Source: Paludibacter sp.
GTDB taxonomy: Bacteria > Bacteroidota > Bacteroidia > Bacteroidales > Paludibacteraceae
Direction: 5' to 3'
NCBI GenBank assembly: GCA_019163375.1
Contig: JAFLKK010000022.1
Location: 62,001 to 126,000 of the forward strand
DNA: 64,000 nt
Shown: in pieces, positions 53,195-63,621 of the stretch
Layout of the letters: each line of letters begins with the position of its first letter
Position numbering within the stretch: the first letter of the stretch is position 1
The notes under the pieces: generated by a model
What the model was told of the DNA's origin: nothing
Seen by the model: only the letters and a program-made list of their open reading frames with translations
Database searches by the model: none
Made by a program: the position numbers and the translations under genes

Positions 53195-55615
53195 ATGAAT
53201 AAAACATATATTATCATCATTGTCCTTTTTGCATCATTAAGCCTTATGGCAGAGAATCTGAAAGTGTCGCAAACAAGTCTTCAGGGTAAAATAACGACTC
53301 GAAACGGAGAACCGATTATTGGTGCCACTCTCTTTTTCCCTGAACTGAAAACCGGAACAGTAACTAACACCGAAGGAAAGTATAAGCTACAAAATCTACC
53401 CAAGAGTACCATGCTTTGTCAGATCAGTTCTGCCGGTTACAAAATGATAGCCGAAAATATCGACTTAAAAACAGCAGATAACAAAGACTTCGTAATGGAA
53501 GAATCTGTTATTGAGATAAACGAAGTAGTAGTCACCGGACAAGCCGGAGTTTCACAATCCATCAAAATGCCCACGCCCATCAGCGTTGTCACACTGGCTG
53601 ATTTGCAGCAACACGGCTCCACGAATATCATTGATGCCCTAGCCTCGCAACCGGGCATTTCGCAAATTACCACCGGAAGCGGTATCTCCAAACCGGTTAT
53701 TCGCGGCTTAGGTTATAACCGTGTGATCGTAATGAAAGATGGTGTCCGTCAGGAAGGTCAGCAATGGGGAGATGAGCACGGCATCGAAATAGATGAATTT
53801 GATGTAAGCAGAGTAGAAATTCTGAAGGGTCCGGCAAGCCTAATGTATGGTTCCGATGCTATGGCGGGTGTTATCAATCTATTTTCGGCACCACAACTTC
53901 CACAAGGTGCCATGAAATTAAATGCATTGGGTAACTACCAAACCAACAATGGACTTATGGCTTATTCAATTGATTTTGCAGGACATAAAAAGACCTTCGT
54001 TTGGGATTTCAGGTACAGCAATAAACAAGCTCATGCCTACCAAAACAAATATGACGGCTATGTTTTCAATTCCGGATTCAGCGAAAATGCAGCATCGGCT
54101 TTGCTGGGTATCAACAATTGGTGGGGATATTCACACCTCACATTGAGTACCTATCAACTTACTCCCGGTATAGTGGAAGGAGACCGCGATGCCACTACCG
54201 GCCAATTTATAAAACCCATCGTATTGAGTGACGGCAGCGAAGGTGAGGCCATTGCAACTCACTCCGATTTTACCAGCTACAGTCATCAAATTCCCTACCA
54301 ACAGGTAAAGCATTACAAAGCAGTTTGGAACAATAATATTCTTATTGGAGATGGAAGCCTCAAGAGCACCTTTGGGTATCAACAAAACCGACGCCAGGAA
54401 TTTGCAGACATAATGAGCCCTGAGACCTACGGATTATATTTTTTACTTCACACGTTGACTTATGATATTCATTACACGCATCCAGAGAGAAATGGGTTTG
54501 GGCTTTCGTACGGAGTGAATGGCATGTATCAAAGTTCCTTAAACAAAGGCATTGAATACCTTGTACCCGAATATCAATTGTTCGATGTAGGCGTTTTTGT
54601 TGTCGGTAAAAAAAGTTGGGGAAAAATAGATATCAGCGGTGGCTTGAGGTACGACCACCGCTCCGAAAACAGCAATGCACTTTATCTCAACGCAAAAGAA
54701 GAGAAAACTACTGCAACTGATCCAGTAGCCACATTACGCTTTGCAAAACTAGCGGAAAATTTTGGCGGAATAAGCGGAAGTATTGGAGCAAGCTACCAAC
54801 CGAGCGAACACTGGAACATGAAACTGAATATCTCGCGGGGATTCAGGGCACCGAACATTAGTGAACTTGCTTCAAATGGCGTGCATGAGGGCACCATCAG
54901 ATACGAGATAGGCAACTCCAACCTGAAAGCGGAAAACAGTCTGCAAACCGACTTCGAACTCGGCTACAGTACTGAGCACGTAAGCGCTAAAGTAAATCTA
55001 TTTGCAAATAATATCAGCAACTATATTTTTTCTCGTAAAATAAGTAATTCGGTTGGTCAGGATTCGATCATGGATGGAGTTCAAACGTACAAATTCGATT
55101 CGGGGAATGCACAGATTATGGGTGGTGAGTTCTCTATCGACATTCACCCTCATCCATTGGATTGGTTGCACTTCCAAAACAGTTTATCGTATGTTCATTC
55201 CCAGCTAAAAAACCAGCCCGATTCTACCAAATACCTACCCTTCACTCCTCCTACAAAATTGAGGTCTGACATCAGGGTTGACATAAATAATATAGGTAAA
55301 CACGTAAAAAACAGTTACATTTCTTTTGGGCTAGAACATTATTTTAAACAATCGAACATTTATTCGGCATATAATACCGAGACTGCAACCGGTAACTACA
55401 CCTTACTCAATGCAGCAATAGGTGGTGATATTGTGAGCAAAAAGAAGACAATTTGTTCCATTTATCTGAGTGGCACTAATTTGGCAGATATTGCCTACCA
55501 AAGTCATTTAAGCCGATTGAAATACGCGGCCGTGAATGAAGCTACCGGTCGAACCGGTGTTTTCAATATGGGACGCAATATCAGTATCAAACTGATTGTA
55601 CCGGTAGATTTATAG
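53195..55615 (+). CDS. TonB-dependent receptor
   Basis: From the ATG at 53195 the protein has 806 residues with a signal peptide (ending SLSLMA). A carboxypeptidase-regulatory-like domain covers about 28-110 (GKITTRNGEPIIGATLFFPE), the plug about 115-230 (VIRGLGYNRVIVMKDGVRQE, VEILKGPASLMYGSDAMAGV) and the barrel the rest, with the typical late NISRGFRAPNISELASNGVH. It lacks the long SusC N-terminal pattern and has no SusD partner. With the Cys/His-rich gene just upstream it is more likely a metal or metallophore receptor than a glycan importer. The upstream ATG at 53123 would precede the signal by 24 residues and is rejected. Confidence 0.88.
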   Translation: MNKTYIIIIVLFASLSLMAENLKVSQTSLQGKITTRNGEPIIGATLFFPELKTGTVTNTEGKYKLQNLPKSTMLCQISSAGYKMIAENIDLKTADNKDFVMEESVIEINEVVVTGQAGVSQSIKMPTPISVVTLADLQQHGSTNIIDALASQPGISQITTGSGISKPVIRGLGYNRVIVMKDGVRQEGQQWGDEHGIEIDEFDVSRVEILKGPASLMYGSDAMAGVINLFSAPQLPQGAMKLNALGNYQTNNGLMAYSIDFAGHKKTFVWDFRYSNKQAHAYQNKYDGYVFNSGFSENAASALLGINNWWGYSHLTLSTYQLTPGIVEGDRDATTGQFIKPIVLSDGSEGEAIATHSDFTSYSHQIPYQQVKHYKAVWNNNILIGDGSLKSTFGYQQNRRQEFADIMSPETYGLYFLLHTLTYDIHYTHPERNGFGLSYGVNGMYQSSLNKGIEYLVPEYQLFDVGVFVVGKKSWGKIDISGGLRYDHRSENSNALYLNAKEEKTTATDPVATLRFAKLAENFGGISGSIGASYQPSEHWNMKLNISRGFRAPNISELASNGVHEGTIRYEIGNSNLKAENSLQTDFELGYSTEHVSAKVNLFANNISNYIFSRKISNSVGQDSIMDGVQTYKFDSGNAQIMGGEFSIDIHPHPLDWLHFQNSLSYVHSQLKNQPDSTKYLPFTPPTKLRSDIRVDINNIGKHVKNSYISFGLEHYFKQSNIYSAYNTETATGNYTLLNAAIGGDIVSKKKTICSIYLSGTNLADIAYQSHLSRLKYAAVNEATGRTGVFNMGRNISIKLIVPVDL

Positions 55616-55691
55616 ACAAAAATGAGGAGAGTGCCCACGCAAAGCAACACTCTCCTCATCTTTAAACTATTATCGCATTGCGAAGCGACAT

Positions 55692-56171
55692 TTATATTTT
55701 CGATAAAATTACAGTATAATTCTTGCCGAATTTTTTGGCACATTTCGGGCAAGTGGTATACCACATATAGGTTTTTTCTATTTGATAAGCTCTTTCCTTA
55801 CAATGCTTTTCAAAATCCACCATCCATTTTCCGGTTTCGTTGTAGTTTCCTTCGTACACTCTGCAATAGTACCTACCACTTAATCGAACGTTTTCAAGGG
55901 TTGGAATTTCTTTGTCTACTGCCAAAAACAAATCCATATTCCATTTCGAAGTATGCTCTGAAAGGCAAAGCCAATCAGGTATCGTGCCTAAAACTTCCTC
56001 CACACAGGCATTTAGCCGTTTCATAGTAGCACCAAAATTAACTGGTACATAAAAAAATGTAAACACCCTGGCCTTCACAAAAAGTTTATTGTCCCAATGG
56101 AGCAGTTTATCATCCCATGGAGTGGGATCGAAAGGAGGACAACAGTCAAAATCAATCGGTTGAGCATTCAT
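55692..56171 (-). CDS. Conserved-looking protein of unknown function with a CxxC motif
   Basis: I do not recognise this family with certainty. From the ATG at 56171 it has 159 residues beginning MNAQPIDFDCCPPFDPTPWD; an upstream ATG at 56276 would add 35 residues with a hydrophobic stretch, so an exported form is possible. It has a central VRVFTFFYVP-like core (VKARVFTFFYVPVNFGATMK), SGRYYCRVYEGNYNETGKWM near residue 98 and the C-terminal TTCPKCAKKFGKNYTVIL with CxxC. The sequence is regular and looks like a folded small protein. It lies alone between convergent neighbours. Confidence 0.6.
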   Translation of the reverse strand: MNAQPIDFDCCPPFDPTPWDDKLLHWDNKLFVKARVFTFFYVPVNFGATMKRLNACVEEVLGTIPDWLCLSEHTSKWNMDLFLAVDKEIPTLENVRLSGRYYCRVYEGNYNETGKWMVDFEKHCKERAYQIEKTYMWYTTCPKCAKKFGKNYTVILSKI

Positions 56172-56269
56172 AAAACACCAAATTAAAGTTGAACAAATTA
56201 GAATTAATCTCTGCAAATATATCTGTTTTATTTGAGAATTAATTAAACAAGATGACTTCTTTTTGAAGT

Positions 56270-56307
56270 AAAACAAAAGAAAAAGGGCTGCAATTTTTTG
56301 CAGCCCT
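56270..56307 (-). terminator. Rho-independent terminator of the ABC-F gene
   Basis: AGGGCTGCAA and TTGCAGCCCT form a 10-bp stem with loop TTTT. On the minus strand a T-rich tract follows. Confidence 0.9.
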
Positions 56308-56331
56308 CAACTCTATATACTTTAACTTGTA

Positions 56332-58056
<1,725 letters not shown>

Positions 58057-58078
58057 TTATACTGTATTATTTGATAAA

Positions 58079-59266
58079 TTACTCTATGATGCCTAAAGCA
58101 CGAGCAGCCTTAGATATTTTTTCTATAGATTCGTCAATTTGATCAAAAGTATGCGTTGCCATTAATGAGTAACGAATCAGAGAATCTTCTGAAGGTACTG
58201 CAGGCGAAACAACCGGATTAATAAACACGCCATCGTCCATCAACATACGTGTGATCTGGAATGTTTTAGTATTATCGCGCACATAAAGTGGAATAATAGG
58301 AGTTTCTGTTGGTCCGATTTCAAAACCGGCTTTCAGGAATCCTGCTTTTGCACGTGCCGTATTTGCCCACAATGCATCTTTACGCCATGTTTCTTCAGCC
58401 ATTACATCAAGTGCTGCAAGTACACAACCGGTTGAAGCCGGAGTAATAGAAGCACTAAAAATTAATGTCCGTGAATTATGTTTCAAATAATTGATAATAT
58501 TGTTATCAGAAGCAATAAATCCACCAATAGTACCTAACGATTTACTGAAAGTACCCATGATTAAATCCACATCCTGAGAGACGCCAAAATGTTCACAAAC
58601 TCCCGCTCCGGTTTTACCAAAAACACCTAGTGAGTGGGCTTCATCAACATAAATTGAAGCATTGTATTTTTTTGACAGAGCTACAATTTCAGGCAATTTA
58701 GAAACATCACCTTCCATGCTAAAAACACCGTCAACTACAATCAGTTTCAATTTGTCCGGTTCGCATCTTTTAAGCACTTTTTCCAACGCATCCATATCGT
58801 TGTGACGATATTTGAATTGTTTTGAAAAAGACAAACGCTTGCCTTCAATAATAGAAGCATGGTCATATTCGTCAAAGATCAAATAATCCTCACGACCTGT
58901 AACACACGGTACAACACCCGAATTTACAGTAAAACCGGTTGCATAGACCAATGCAGCTTCTTTGTGCACTAATTTTGCTAAACGATCTTCTAATTCGAGG
59001 TGAATATCTAATGTTCCATTCAAAAAACGTGATCCGGCACAACCTGTTCCGTATTTTTCAATAGCTTTAATCGAAGCCTCTTTTAAACGAGGGTGATTGG
59101 TCAATCCTAAATAGCTGTTGGACCCAAACATCAAAACTCTTTTACCATCAATTGTTACAACCGTATCCTGGTCAGATTCAATCGGACGGAAATATGGATA
59201 CACACCCATATCTTTTGCTTGTTGAGGTGCATCATATTGCCCCAATACATTACTTAATAGACTCAT
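58079..59266 (-). CDS. spt: Serine palmitoyltransferase (alpha-oxoamine synthase family)
   Basis: The enzyme condenses serine with a long-chain acyl-CoA to begin sphingolipid synthesis. The 395-residue, PLP-dependent protein has the family core: LMFGSNSYLGLTNHPRLKEA near 48, GTGCAGSRFLNGTLDIHLEL near 92, and the PLP Lys242 in MGTFSKSLGTIGG. Closely related glycine C-acetyltransferases and AONS share the fold, but the N-terminal GVYPYFRPIE and overall sequence resemble the SPT of Bacteroides as I remember it. Sphingolipids are typical of Bacteroidales. The gene has its own promoter, back-to-back with a YkgJ-type gene. Confidence 0.85.
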   Translation of the reverse strand: MSLLSNVLGQYDAPQQAKDMGVYPYFRPIESDQDTVVTIDGKRVLMFGSNSYLGLTNHPRLKEASIKAIEKYGTGCAGSRFLNGTLDIHLELEDRLAKLVHKEAALVYATGFTVNSGVVPCVTGREDYLIFDEYDHASIIEGKRLSFSKQFKYRHNDMDALEKVLKRCEPDKLKLIVVDGVFSMEGDVSKLPEIVALSKKYNASIYVDEAHSLGVFGKTGAGVCEHFGVSQDVDLIMGTFSKSLGTIGGFIASDNNIINYLKHNSRTLIFSASITPASTGCVLAALDVMAEETWRKDALWANTARAKAGFLKAGFEIGPTETPIIPLYVRDNTKTFQITRMLMDDGVFINPVVSPAVPSEDSLIRYSLMATHTFDQIDESIEKISKAARALGIIE

Positions 59267-59300
59267 ATAATACTATGTGTGTTATAAATAAAAACGGCTG

Positions 59301-59369
59301 CAAAGATACTATTTTTTTATGGAAAAACACAAATAATTTGAATTCTAACATATATTTAGCTACTTTTGC
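59301..59369. promoter_or_regulatory. Overlapping divergent promoters of spt and ykgJ-type genes
   Basis: Toward spt: TTTG (59333-59330), 21 nt, TATCTTTG (59308-59301). Toward the YkgJ-type gene: TTTG (59337-59340), 21 nt, TACTTTTG (59362-59369). The two -33 boxes together form the palindrome CAAATAATTTG. Confidence 0.6.
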
Positions 59370-59396
59370 AAGCCCAAATTAAACCCTAAAACATTT

Positions 59397-59894
59397 GTGA
59401 GCAAACAAATAGATTCTAAATTATTGCCTTTGCTGGCGGCAAAATCGGAACCCGAATGGAAACGATTTTATATTAAAAATAAGAAAAAACTCGAAGGAAT
59501 GGATCTTCGCGTACAAGCATTGCACGATAAAGTGTCATCCTGTACCGATTGTTTGAAGTGTGCCAACTGCTGTCGGTCACTCGGTCCCCGCATCACCGAC
59601 AAAGACATTGAGCGAATGGCTAAAGCTTTGAGGATGAAAGCAGCAGATATTGTTAAAAATTACTTGCGCGTGGATGAAGACGGTGATACTGTTTTTCAGT
59701 CAATGCCTTGTCCTTTTTTGGGAGACGATAATTATTGCTCTATCTACGAATCGCGCCCAAAAGCTTGCCGGGAATATCCTCACACCGACCGCAAACGATT
59801 TTATCAAATTTACAATCTATCTATAAAAAATGCATCCACTTGCCCGATTGTATATGAGGTACTTGAACAATTAACAAAGACCATTGCCCCTTAA
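59397..59894 (+). CDS. YkgJ family cysteine cluster protein
   Basis: The 165-residue cytoplasmic protein has the Cys pattern of the YkgJ (UPF0153) family, which probably binds zinc or an iron-sulfur cluster: CTDCLKCANCCRSLGPRITD near 42-61 and MPCPFLGDDNYCSIYESRPK near 106-125, followed by KACREYPH. Function is not known. The start is GTG at 59397; no ATG lies near it in frame, and the promoter at 59337-59369 fits this start with a leader of about 20 nt. Confidence 0.88.
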   Translation: MSKQIDSKLLPLLAAKSEPEWKRFYIKNKKKLEGMDLRVQALHDKVSSCTDCLKCANCCRSLGPRITDKDIERMAKALRMKAADIVKNYLRVDEDGDTVFQSMPCPFLGDDNYCSIYESRPKACREYPHTDRKRFYQIYNLSIKNASTCPIVYEVLEQLTKTIAP

Positions 59895-59929
59895 AAGCGA
59901 ACAAGGAAAGTGCGTTTGCGCAAACCTAT

Positions 59930-60727
59930 TTAAGGATTGGTTCTGAATATCTCTTTTTTTAATATGCCATTTTTATGAAATGAGTACCCTACGGTAAACA
60001 GAATACCTAAAGAAATACTCAAAACCGTTGATGCCAAAATAGCAATCATAATCGCTATTTGATATTTAATAGCTACCAAAGGCACCGACCCACCAAGAAT
60101 TTGTCCGGTCATCATGCCCGGAAGCGAAACAATCCCCATAGTAGCCATGGTGGCGATGGTGGGATTTAAAGCCGCGACAAAACTCTTTTTAGCAAAGTGC
60201 AATAAAGCTTCGTACTTTGTGGCTCCCAATGCAAGTTTATAAAAATAGAGTTGTTCATCTCTCCTCAAGGATTTATAAAAATCGCCCAACCCTATCACAT
60301 TGGAACGCAAGGAATTGCCCAACACCATTCCGCCGATGGCAATCATATATTTGGCATCGAGAATAAAATCGAGTTGGGCTATAAAATAATTGAAGTAAAG
60401 AACGACAAAGAAATTGGCGATAATGAATGAGAGCAAAACGGGTAGAGCAAATTGCTTTATTCTGAGTCCTGAATTTTTGATAACTGAAAAGCTGGCAGCA
60501 TTAATCATTACCAGAAACCAGAGCAAATTCAAAAACCAATTGTTGAATTTAAAAACATATTCGAGAAAAAAGCCAATCAATACCAATTGAACAGCCATTC
60601 GCAAAGTAGAAGTAACAAGATTTTTTGTGATCCCAAGCTTAAAATACCAAACAGCAATCAATGGCACGAGTAGCAAAATGGCACACATAAACATTGAAAA
60701 AGCGGACAAATCTGTAGCACCATTCAT
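59930..60727 (-). CDS. fetB: ABC transporter permease FetB-like (UPF0014)
   Basis: The protein of 265 residues from the ATG at 60727 has about seven hydrophobic spans and the UPF0014/FetB core (GMVLGNSLRSNVIGLGDFYK near 138, ALNPTIATMATMGIVSLPGM near 191). In E. coli FetAB exports iron and protects against peroxide. The TTG two codons upstream is a poorer start. The fetA stop codon lies 2 nt before the ATG, so translation is coupled. Iron is the likely substrate by homology only. Confidence 0.88.
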   Translation of the reverse strand: MNGATDLSAFSMFMCAILLLVPLIAVWYFKLGITKNLVTSTLRMAVQLVLIGFFLEYVFKFNNWFLNLLWFLVMINAASFSVIKNSGLRIKQFALPVLLSFIIANFFVVLYFNYFIAQLDFILDAKYMIAIGGMVLGNSLRSNVIGLGDFYKSLRRDEQLYFYKLALGATKYEALLHFAKKSFVAALNPTIATMATMGIVSLPGMMTGQILGGSVPLVAIKYQIAIMIAILASTVLSISLGILFTVGYSFHKNGILKKEIFRTNP

Positions 60728-60729
60728 AG

Positions 60730-61353
60730 TCAATTCAATTTTAGTGCTTTAATTTCAACTCCAGAGGGCAAGTAATTATCGTGAGAGACAGACAAGACCG
60801 TAAAGTCCGGATTCAGCAAGAAGTAATCGAGCACTTTAATTCTCAATGGTTTATCCAAGGCAGAACTAATCTCATCCAGAAAGAAAATATCCCGTTTCAA
60901 AAGTAGTGCATTAATAATGGCTACTCGTTGCTTTTCACCTCCAGACAGTGTTTCAATATCTTTTTGCAGCAAACTATCCTGCAATTCAAAATAATCAAAA
61001 AGTTGCGGTATTTCTATTGCAGCTCCTTCTTTATATTTCAAATTTGCTCTGAACGACATGGTTTCATCAAAAAGAGCCTGAACTTTTCCTGTGCCAATGT
61101 TTAAATCCTGACTTACATACGCAACACGTCGACGCAGTTCCCAAACGGAGGCATCTGTCAAAACTGAACCTTCGAAAGAAATAGTCCCGCTATCCGGCTT
61201 CTCAAATCCCAGCAGCAAACGAAACAAGGTTGTTTTTCCAATACCCGAACGTCCGGTGATATTCACCTTATCGCCACGGGATATCTGAAACGAAAAGTTT
61301 TGCAACACAAAACTTTCGGAAAATCGCTTGCTTATATTTTGGATATCGAACAT
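60730..61353 (-). CDS. fetA: ABC transporter ATP-binding protein FetA-like
   Basis: The 207-residue ATPase has Walker A ITGRSGIGKTTLFRLLLGFE near residue 33, signature ETLSGGEKQRVAIINALLLK near 134 and Walker B RDIFFLDEISSALD near 154. It is short, as in YbbL/FetA, and pairs with the FetB-type permease whose gene starts 2 nt downstream. Together they would form an inner-membrane exporter. The gene starts 28 nt after the aroA stop codon and may be in the same transcript. Confidence 0.9.
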   Translation of the reverse strand: MFDIQNISKRFSESFVLQNFSFQISRGDKVNITGRSGIGKTTLFRLLLGFEKPDSGTISFEGSVLTDASVWELRRRVAYVSQDLNIGTGKVQALFDETMSFRANLKYKEGAAIEIPQLFDYFELQDSLLQKDIETLSGGEKQRVAIINALLLKRDIFFLDEISSALDKPLRIKVLDYFLLNPDFTVLSVSHDNYLPSGVEIKALKLN

Positions 61354-61380
61354 TCAGACTTCTTCAGCAGTTACAAAAAA

Positions 61381-62604
61381 TCAATTTGATAGTTTTTCAA
61401 AATCACCCCAGAAACCGGGGTACGATTTAGTTACCACTTGTGGATTCTCAATTACAATTGGAGTAACCATGGCAGCGGGTGCAAAAGCCATAGCCATTCG
61501 ATGATCGTGATAAGTGGCAATGCTTATTGGTGACGCAGGCTCGCAACGTTCCCCATCCCATGCCAACTGACTTTCGGCAGGTTCGTAAACCACATAACCC
61601 AACTTAGCCAATTCGTTGATCAACGCTGCAATTCGATCCGTTTCTTTTATTTTAAGCGTTTCCAAACCACTAAATTTAAACGGTATACCTTTCAAACAGC
61701 AAGTAACAGCAAATGTCTGCGTCAAGTCAGGCTCATCGGTAAAGTCGTATTCCATTCTGGTGGTCACATCTCCAATGGGCGACAGTAAAACCCCATCTTC
61801 CATGTACGACGTTTTAACCCCTAACTGTTCAAAAAGATCAGCTACTTTGCTATCTCCCTGATAGCTATTTTCGCCCAACCCTTTGAGAAAAACACCACCT
61901 TTTCCCACCAACGAAAGTATTTCGTACCAATACGATGCGGCCGACCAGTCTGATTCTACTTTATAGGGTATCGGCTGATATTCCTGAGGTTCTATCTGAA
62001 TAACATTCCCTAAAAAATCAACATCAATTCCATATTCATCCATCATTTGCATGGTCATATTGATATAAGGCCTGGAAATAATCTTGCCTTCCAGCACGAT
62101 TTTCAGCCCTTTCAGCATGCATGGGGCTATCATCATCAATGCGGAGATATACTGACTGCTCACGTTTCCTTTCAGATGAATCTCGCCACCCACAAGGGCA
62201 CTTCCTACAATTTTTAGCGGTGGATAGCCATCATTTTCGAGATACTCAATCCTCGCCCCAAGGCCATTGAGTGCATCCACCAGCAATTTGATGGGACGCT
62301 GTTTCATGCGTTCACTACCCGTAATTACCCATTCACCAACCGTTTTCGACAAAAAAGCAGTAAGAAAACGCATGGTTGTTCCGGCAGCACCGATATCAAA
62401 AGTGGTACTATTTGAGTCCAATGCACTCACCAACACATTCGTATCATCGCAATCTGCCAGATTTTCAATATCGTAAGGGCTGTACGACAAAGCATCCAAT
62501 ATCAAAGCGCGATTGCTTATACTTTTTGAAGCCGGAAGTGAAATTTGAGCAGCAAGGCTGTCAATGGTAATGTGGAGTTCTTTCGTTGGAATAATATCGT
62601 TCAT
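61381..62604 (-). CDS. aroA: 3-phosphoshikimate 1-carboxyvinyltransferase (EPSP synthase)
   Basis: AroA makes EPSP from shikimate-3-phosphate and PEP in aromatic amino acid synthesis. The 407-residue protein has PASKSISNRALILDAL near residue 23, the LDIGAAGTTMRFLTAFL-like loop near 72 (FDIGAAGTTMRFLTAFLSK in part), FSGLETLKIKETDRIAAL near 313 and TYHDHRMAMAFAPAA near 368. It is slightly shorter than the E. coli enzyme (427 residues). The gene starts 9 nt after the DUF1016 stop codon, so the two are probably in one operon. Confidence 0.95.
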   Translation of the reverse strand: MNDIIPTKELHITIDSLAAQISLPASKSISNRALILDALSYSPYDIENLADCDDTNVLVSALDSNSTTFDIGAAGTTMRFLTAFLSKTVGEWVITGSERMKQRPIKLLVDALNGLGARIEYLENDGYPPLKIVGSALVGGEIHLKGNVSSQYISALMMIAPCMLKGLKIVLEGKIISRPYINMTMQMMDEYGIDVDFLGNVIQIEPQEYQPIPYKVESDWSAASYWYEILSLVGKGGVFLKGLGENSYQGDSKVADLFEQLGVKTSYMEDGVLLSPIGDVTTRMEYDFTDEPDLTQTFAVTCCLKGIPFKFSGLETLKIKETDRIAALINELAKLGYVVYEPAESQLAWDGERCEPASPISIATYHDHRMAMAFAPAAMVTPIVIENPQVVTKSYPGFWGDFEKLSN

Positions 62605-62613
62605 TTTGGCTGT

Positions 62614-63603
62614 TTATTCTATTTCTTTATTTAAATCAAACCGCACTCGGTCTTCATCTATTATTTGTTTTAATTCTTCTTCTTTAGGCAAATACAATAA
62701 ATACTTGCTTGCAAACATTTTATTATTATCTGACAATACCGAATACTTAACTATTGTCTCATCTTTGTCTGAACAAAGTAAAATACCGACACTGGGATTA
62801 TCTCCACCGCTCAATTTCAAATCATCATACATTCTCACATACATATCCAACTGACCAATATCCTGGTGCGTCAGCGTTCCAGTTTTCAGATCAATAATCA
62901 CAAAACATTTCAGTAGATAATTATAGAAAACCAAATCAATGTAAAAGTCTGAAGTTTCAGTAACAATATGCTGCTGTCGTGCTACAAATGCAAAACCTTT
63001 ACCCATTTCAAGTAGAAATTGCTGGATATGATCTAATATTGCACTTTCAATCGAGTACTCACTGTTTTTAACTTCACTTGGTAATCCTAAAAATTCAAAG
63101 ATATAGGGATCCTTTATAATATTTTGAGCCGTCAAGACTCCAGTCACTTCTGTTGAGTGAACCAAAACACGATCAAAAGCTAAAGAATTGATCTGCCGCT
63201 GTAACGCCCGACTATTCCAGTTATTGGTAATACTTTCATTTAAATAATAGAGTCTTTTTTCGTCTGAATCCAATCTAGACAACAATCTATAATGCGACCA
63301 ACTCAATTCTTGACGCAATGTGTCAAGATTTGAAAAAGCCAAATAAAACTTACGCATATTCGTAAGATTTGTATAATCAAATCCCTTCCCAAATTCCTCT
63401 GTGAGTTCTCGGGCAAGCTCTTTCAACACATTTTTACCATATTCGGCACGTACACTTCCACCTTGTTCATCCTCAACAATGAGCCGCCCAACTTGCCAAT
63501 AAGTATCAAGCAAACTGGAGTTGACCATTCTGAACACTCGTTGCCGGGCTTGTAGAATAATCTCTTTTATCGAATGGAATAGTTGCTTCTTTAAAGTTTC
63601 CAT
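62614..63603 (-). CDS. DUF1016 / YhcG-type PD-(D/E)XK nuclease family protein
   Basis: The 329-residue protein fits the YhcG family. The N-terminal DUF1016 helical domain (about 5-160) includes LLDTYWQVGRLIVEDEQGGS near 29 and SWSHYRLLSRLDSDEKRLYY near 100. The C-terminal nuclease-like domain has DFYIDLVFYNYLLKCFVIID then LKTG near 217-240, giving the D...(D)xK core of PD-(D/E)XK nucleases. Such proteins are found with restriction systems and elements, but here no methylase or recombinase is nearby. Its target is unknown. Confidence 0.88.
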   Translation of the reverse strand: METLKKQLFHSIKEIILQARQRVFRMVNSSLLDTYWQVGRLIVEDEQGGSVRAEYGKNVLKELARELTEEFGKGFDYTNLTNMRKFYLAFSNLDTLRQELSWSHYRLLSRLDSDEKRLYYLNESITNNWNSRALQRQINSLAFDRVLVHSTEVTGVLTAQNIIKDPYIFEFLGLPSEVKNSEYSIESAILDHIQQFLLEMGKGFAFVARQQHIVTETSDFYIDLVFYNYLLKCFVIIDLKTGTLTHQDIGQLDMYVRMYDDLKLSGGDNPSVGILLCSDKDETIVKYSVLSDNNKMFASKYLLYLPKEEELKQIIDEDRVRFDLNKEIE

Positions 63604-63621
63604 AATAAGCAGCCAAAATTA

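Noticed and set aside
58079-59266. Glycine C-acetyltransferase (Kbl) as the product
   Set aside because: Same fold, but the N-terminal region and overall pattern resemble Bacteroidales serine palmitoyltransferase better, and no threonine dehydrogenase gene is adjacent.
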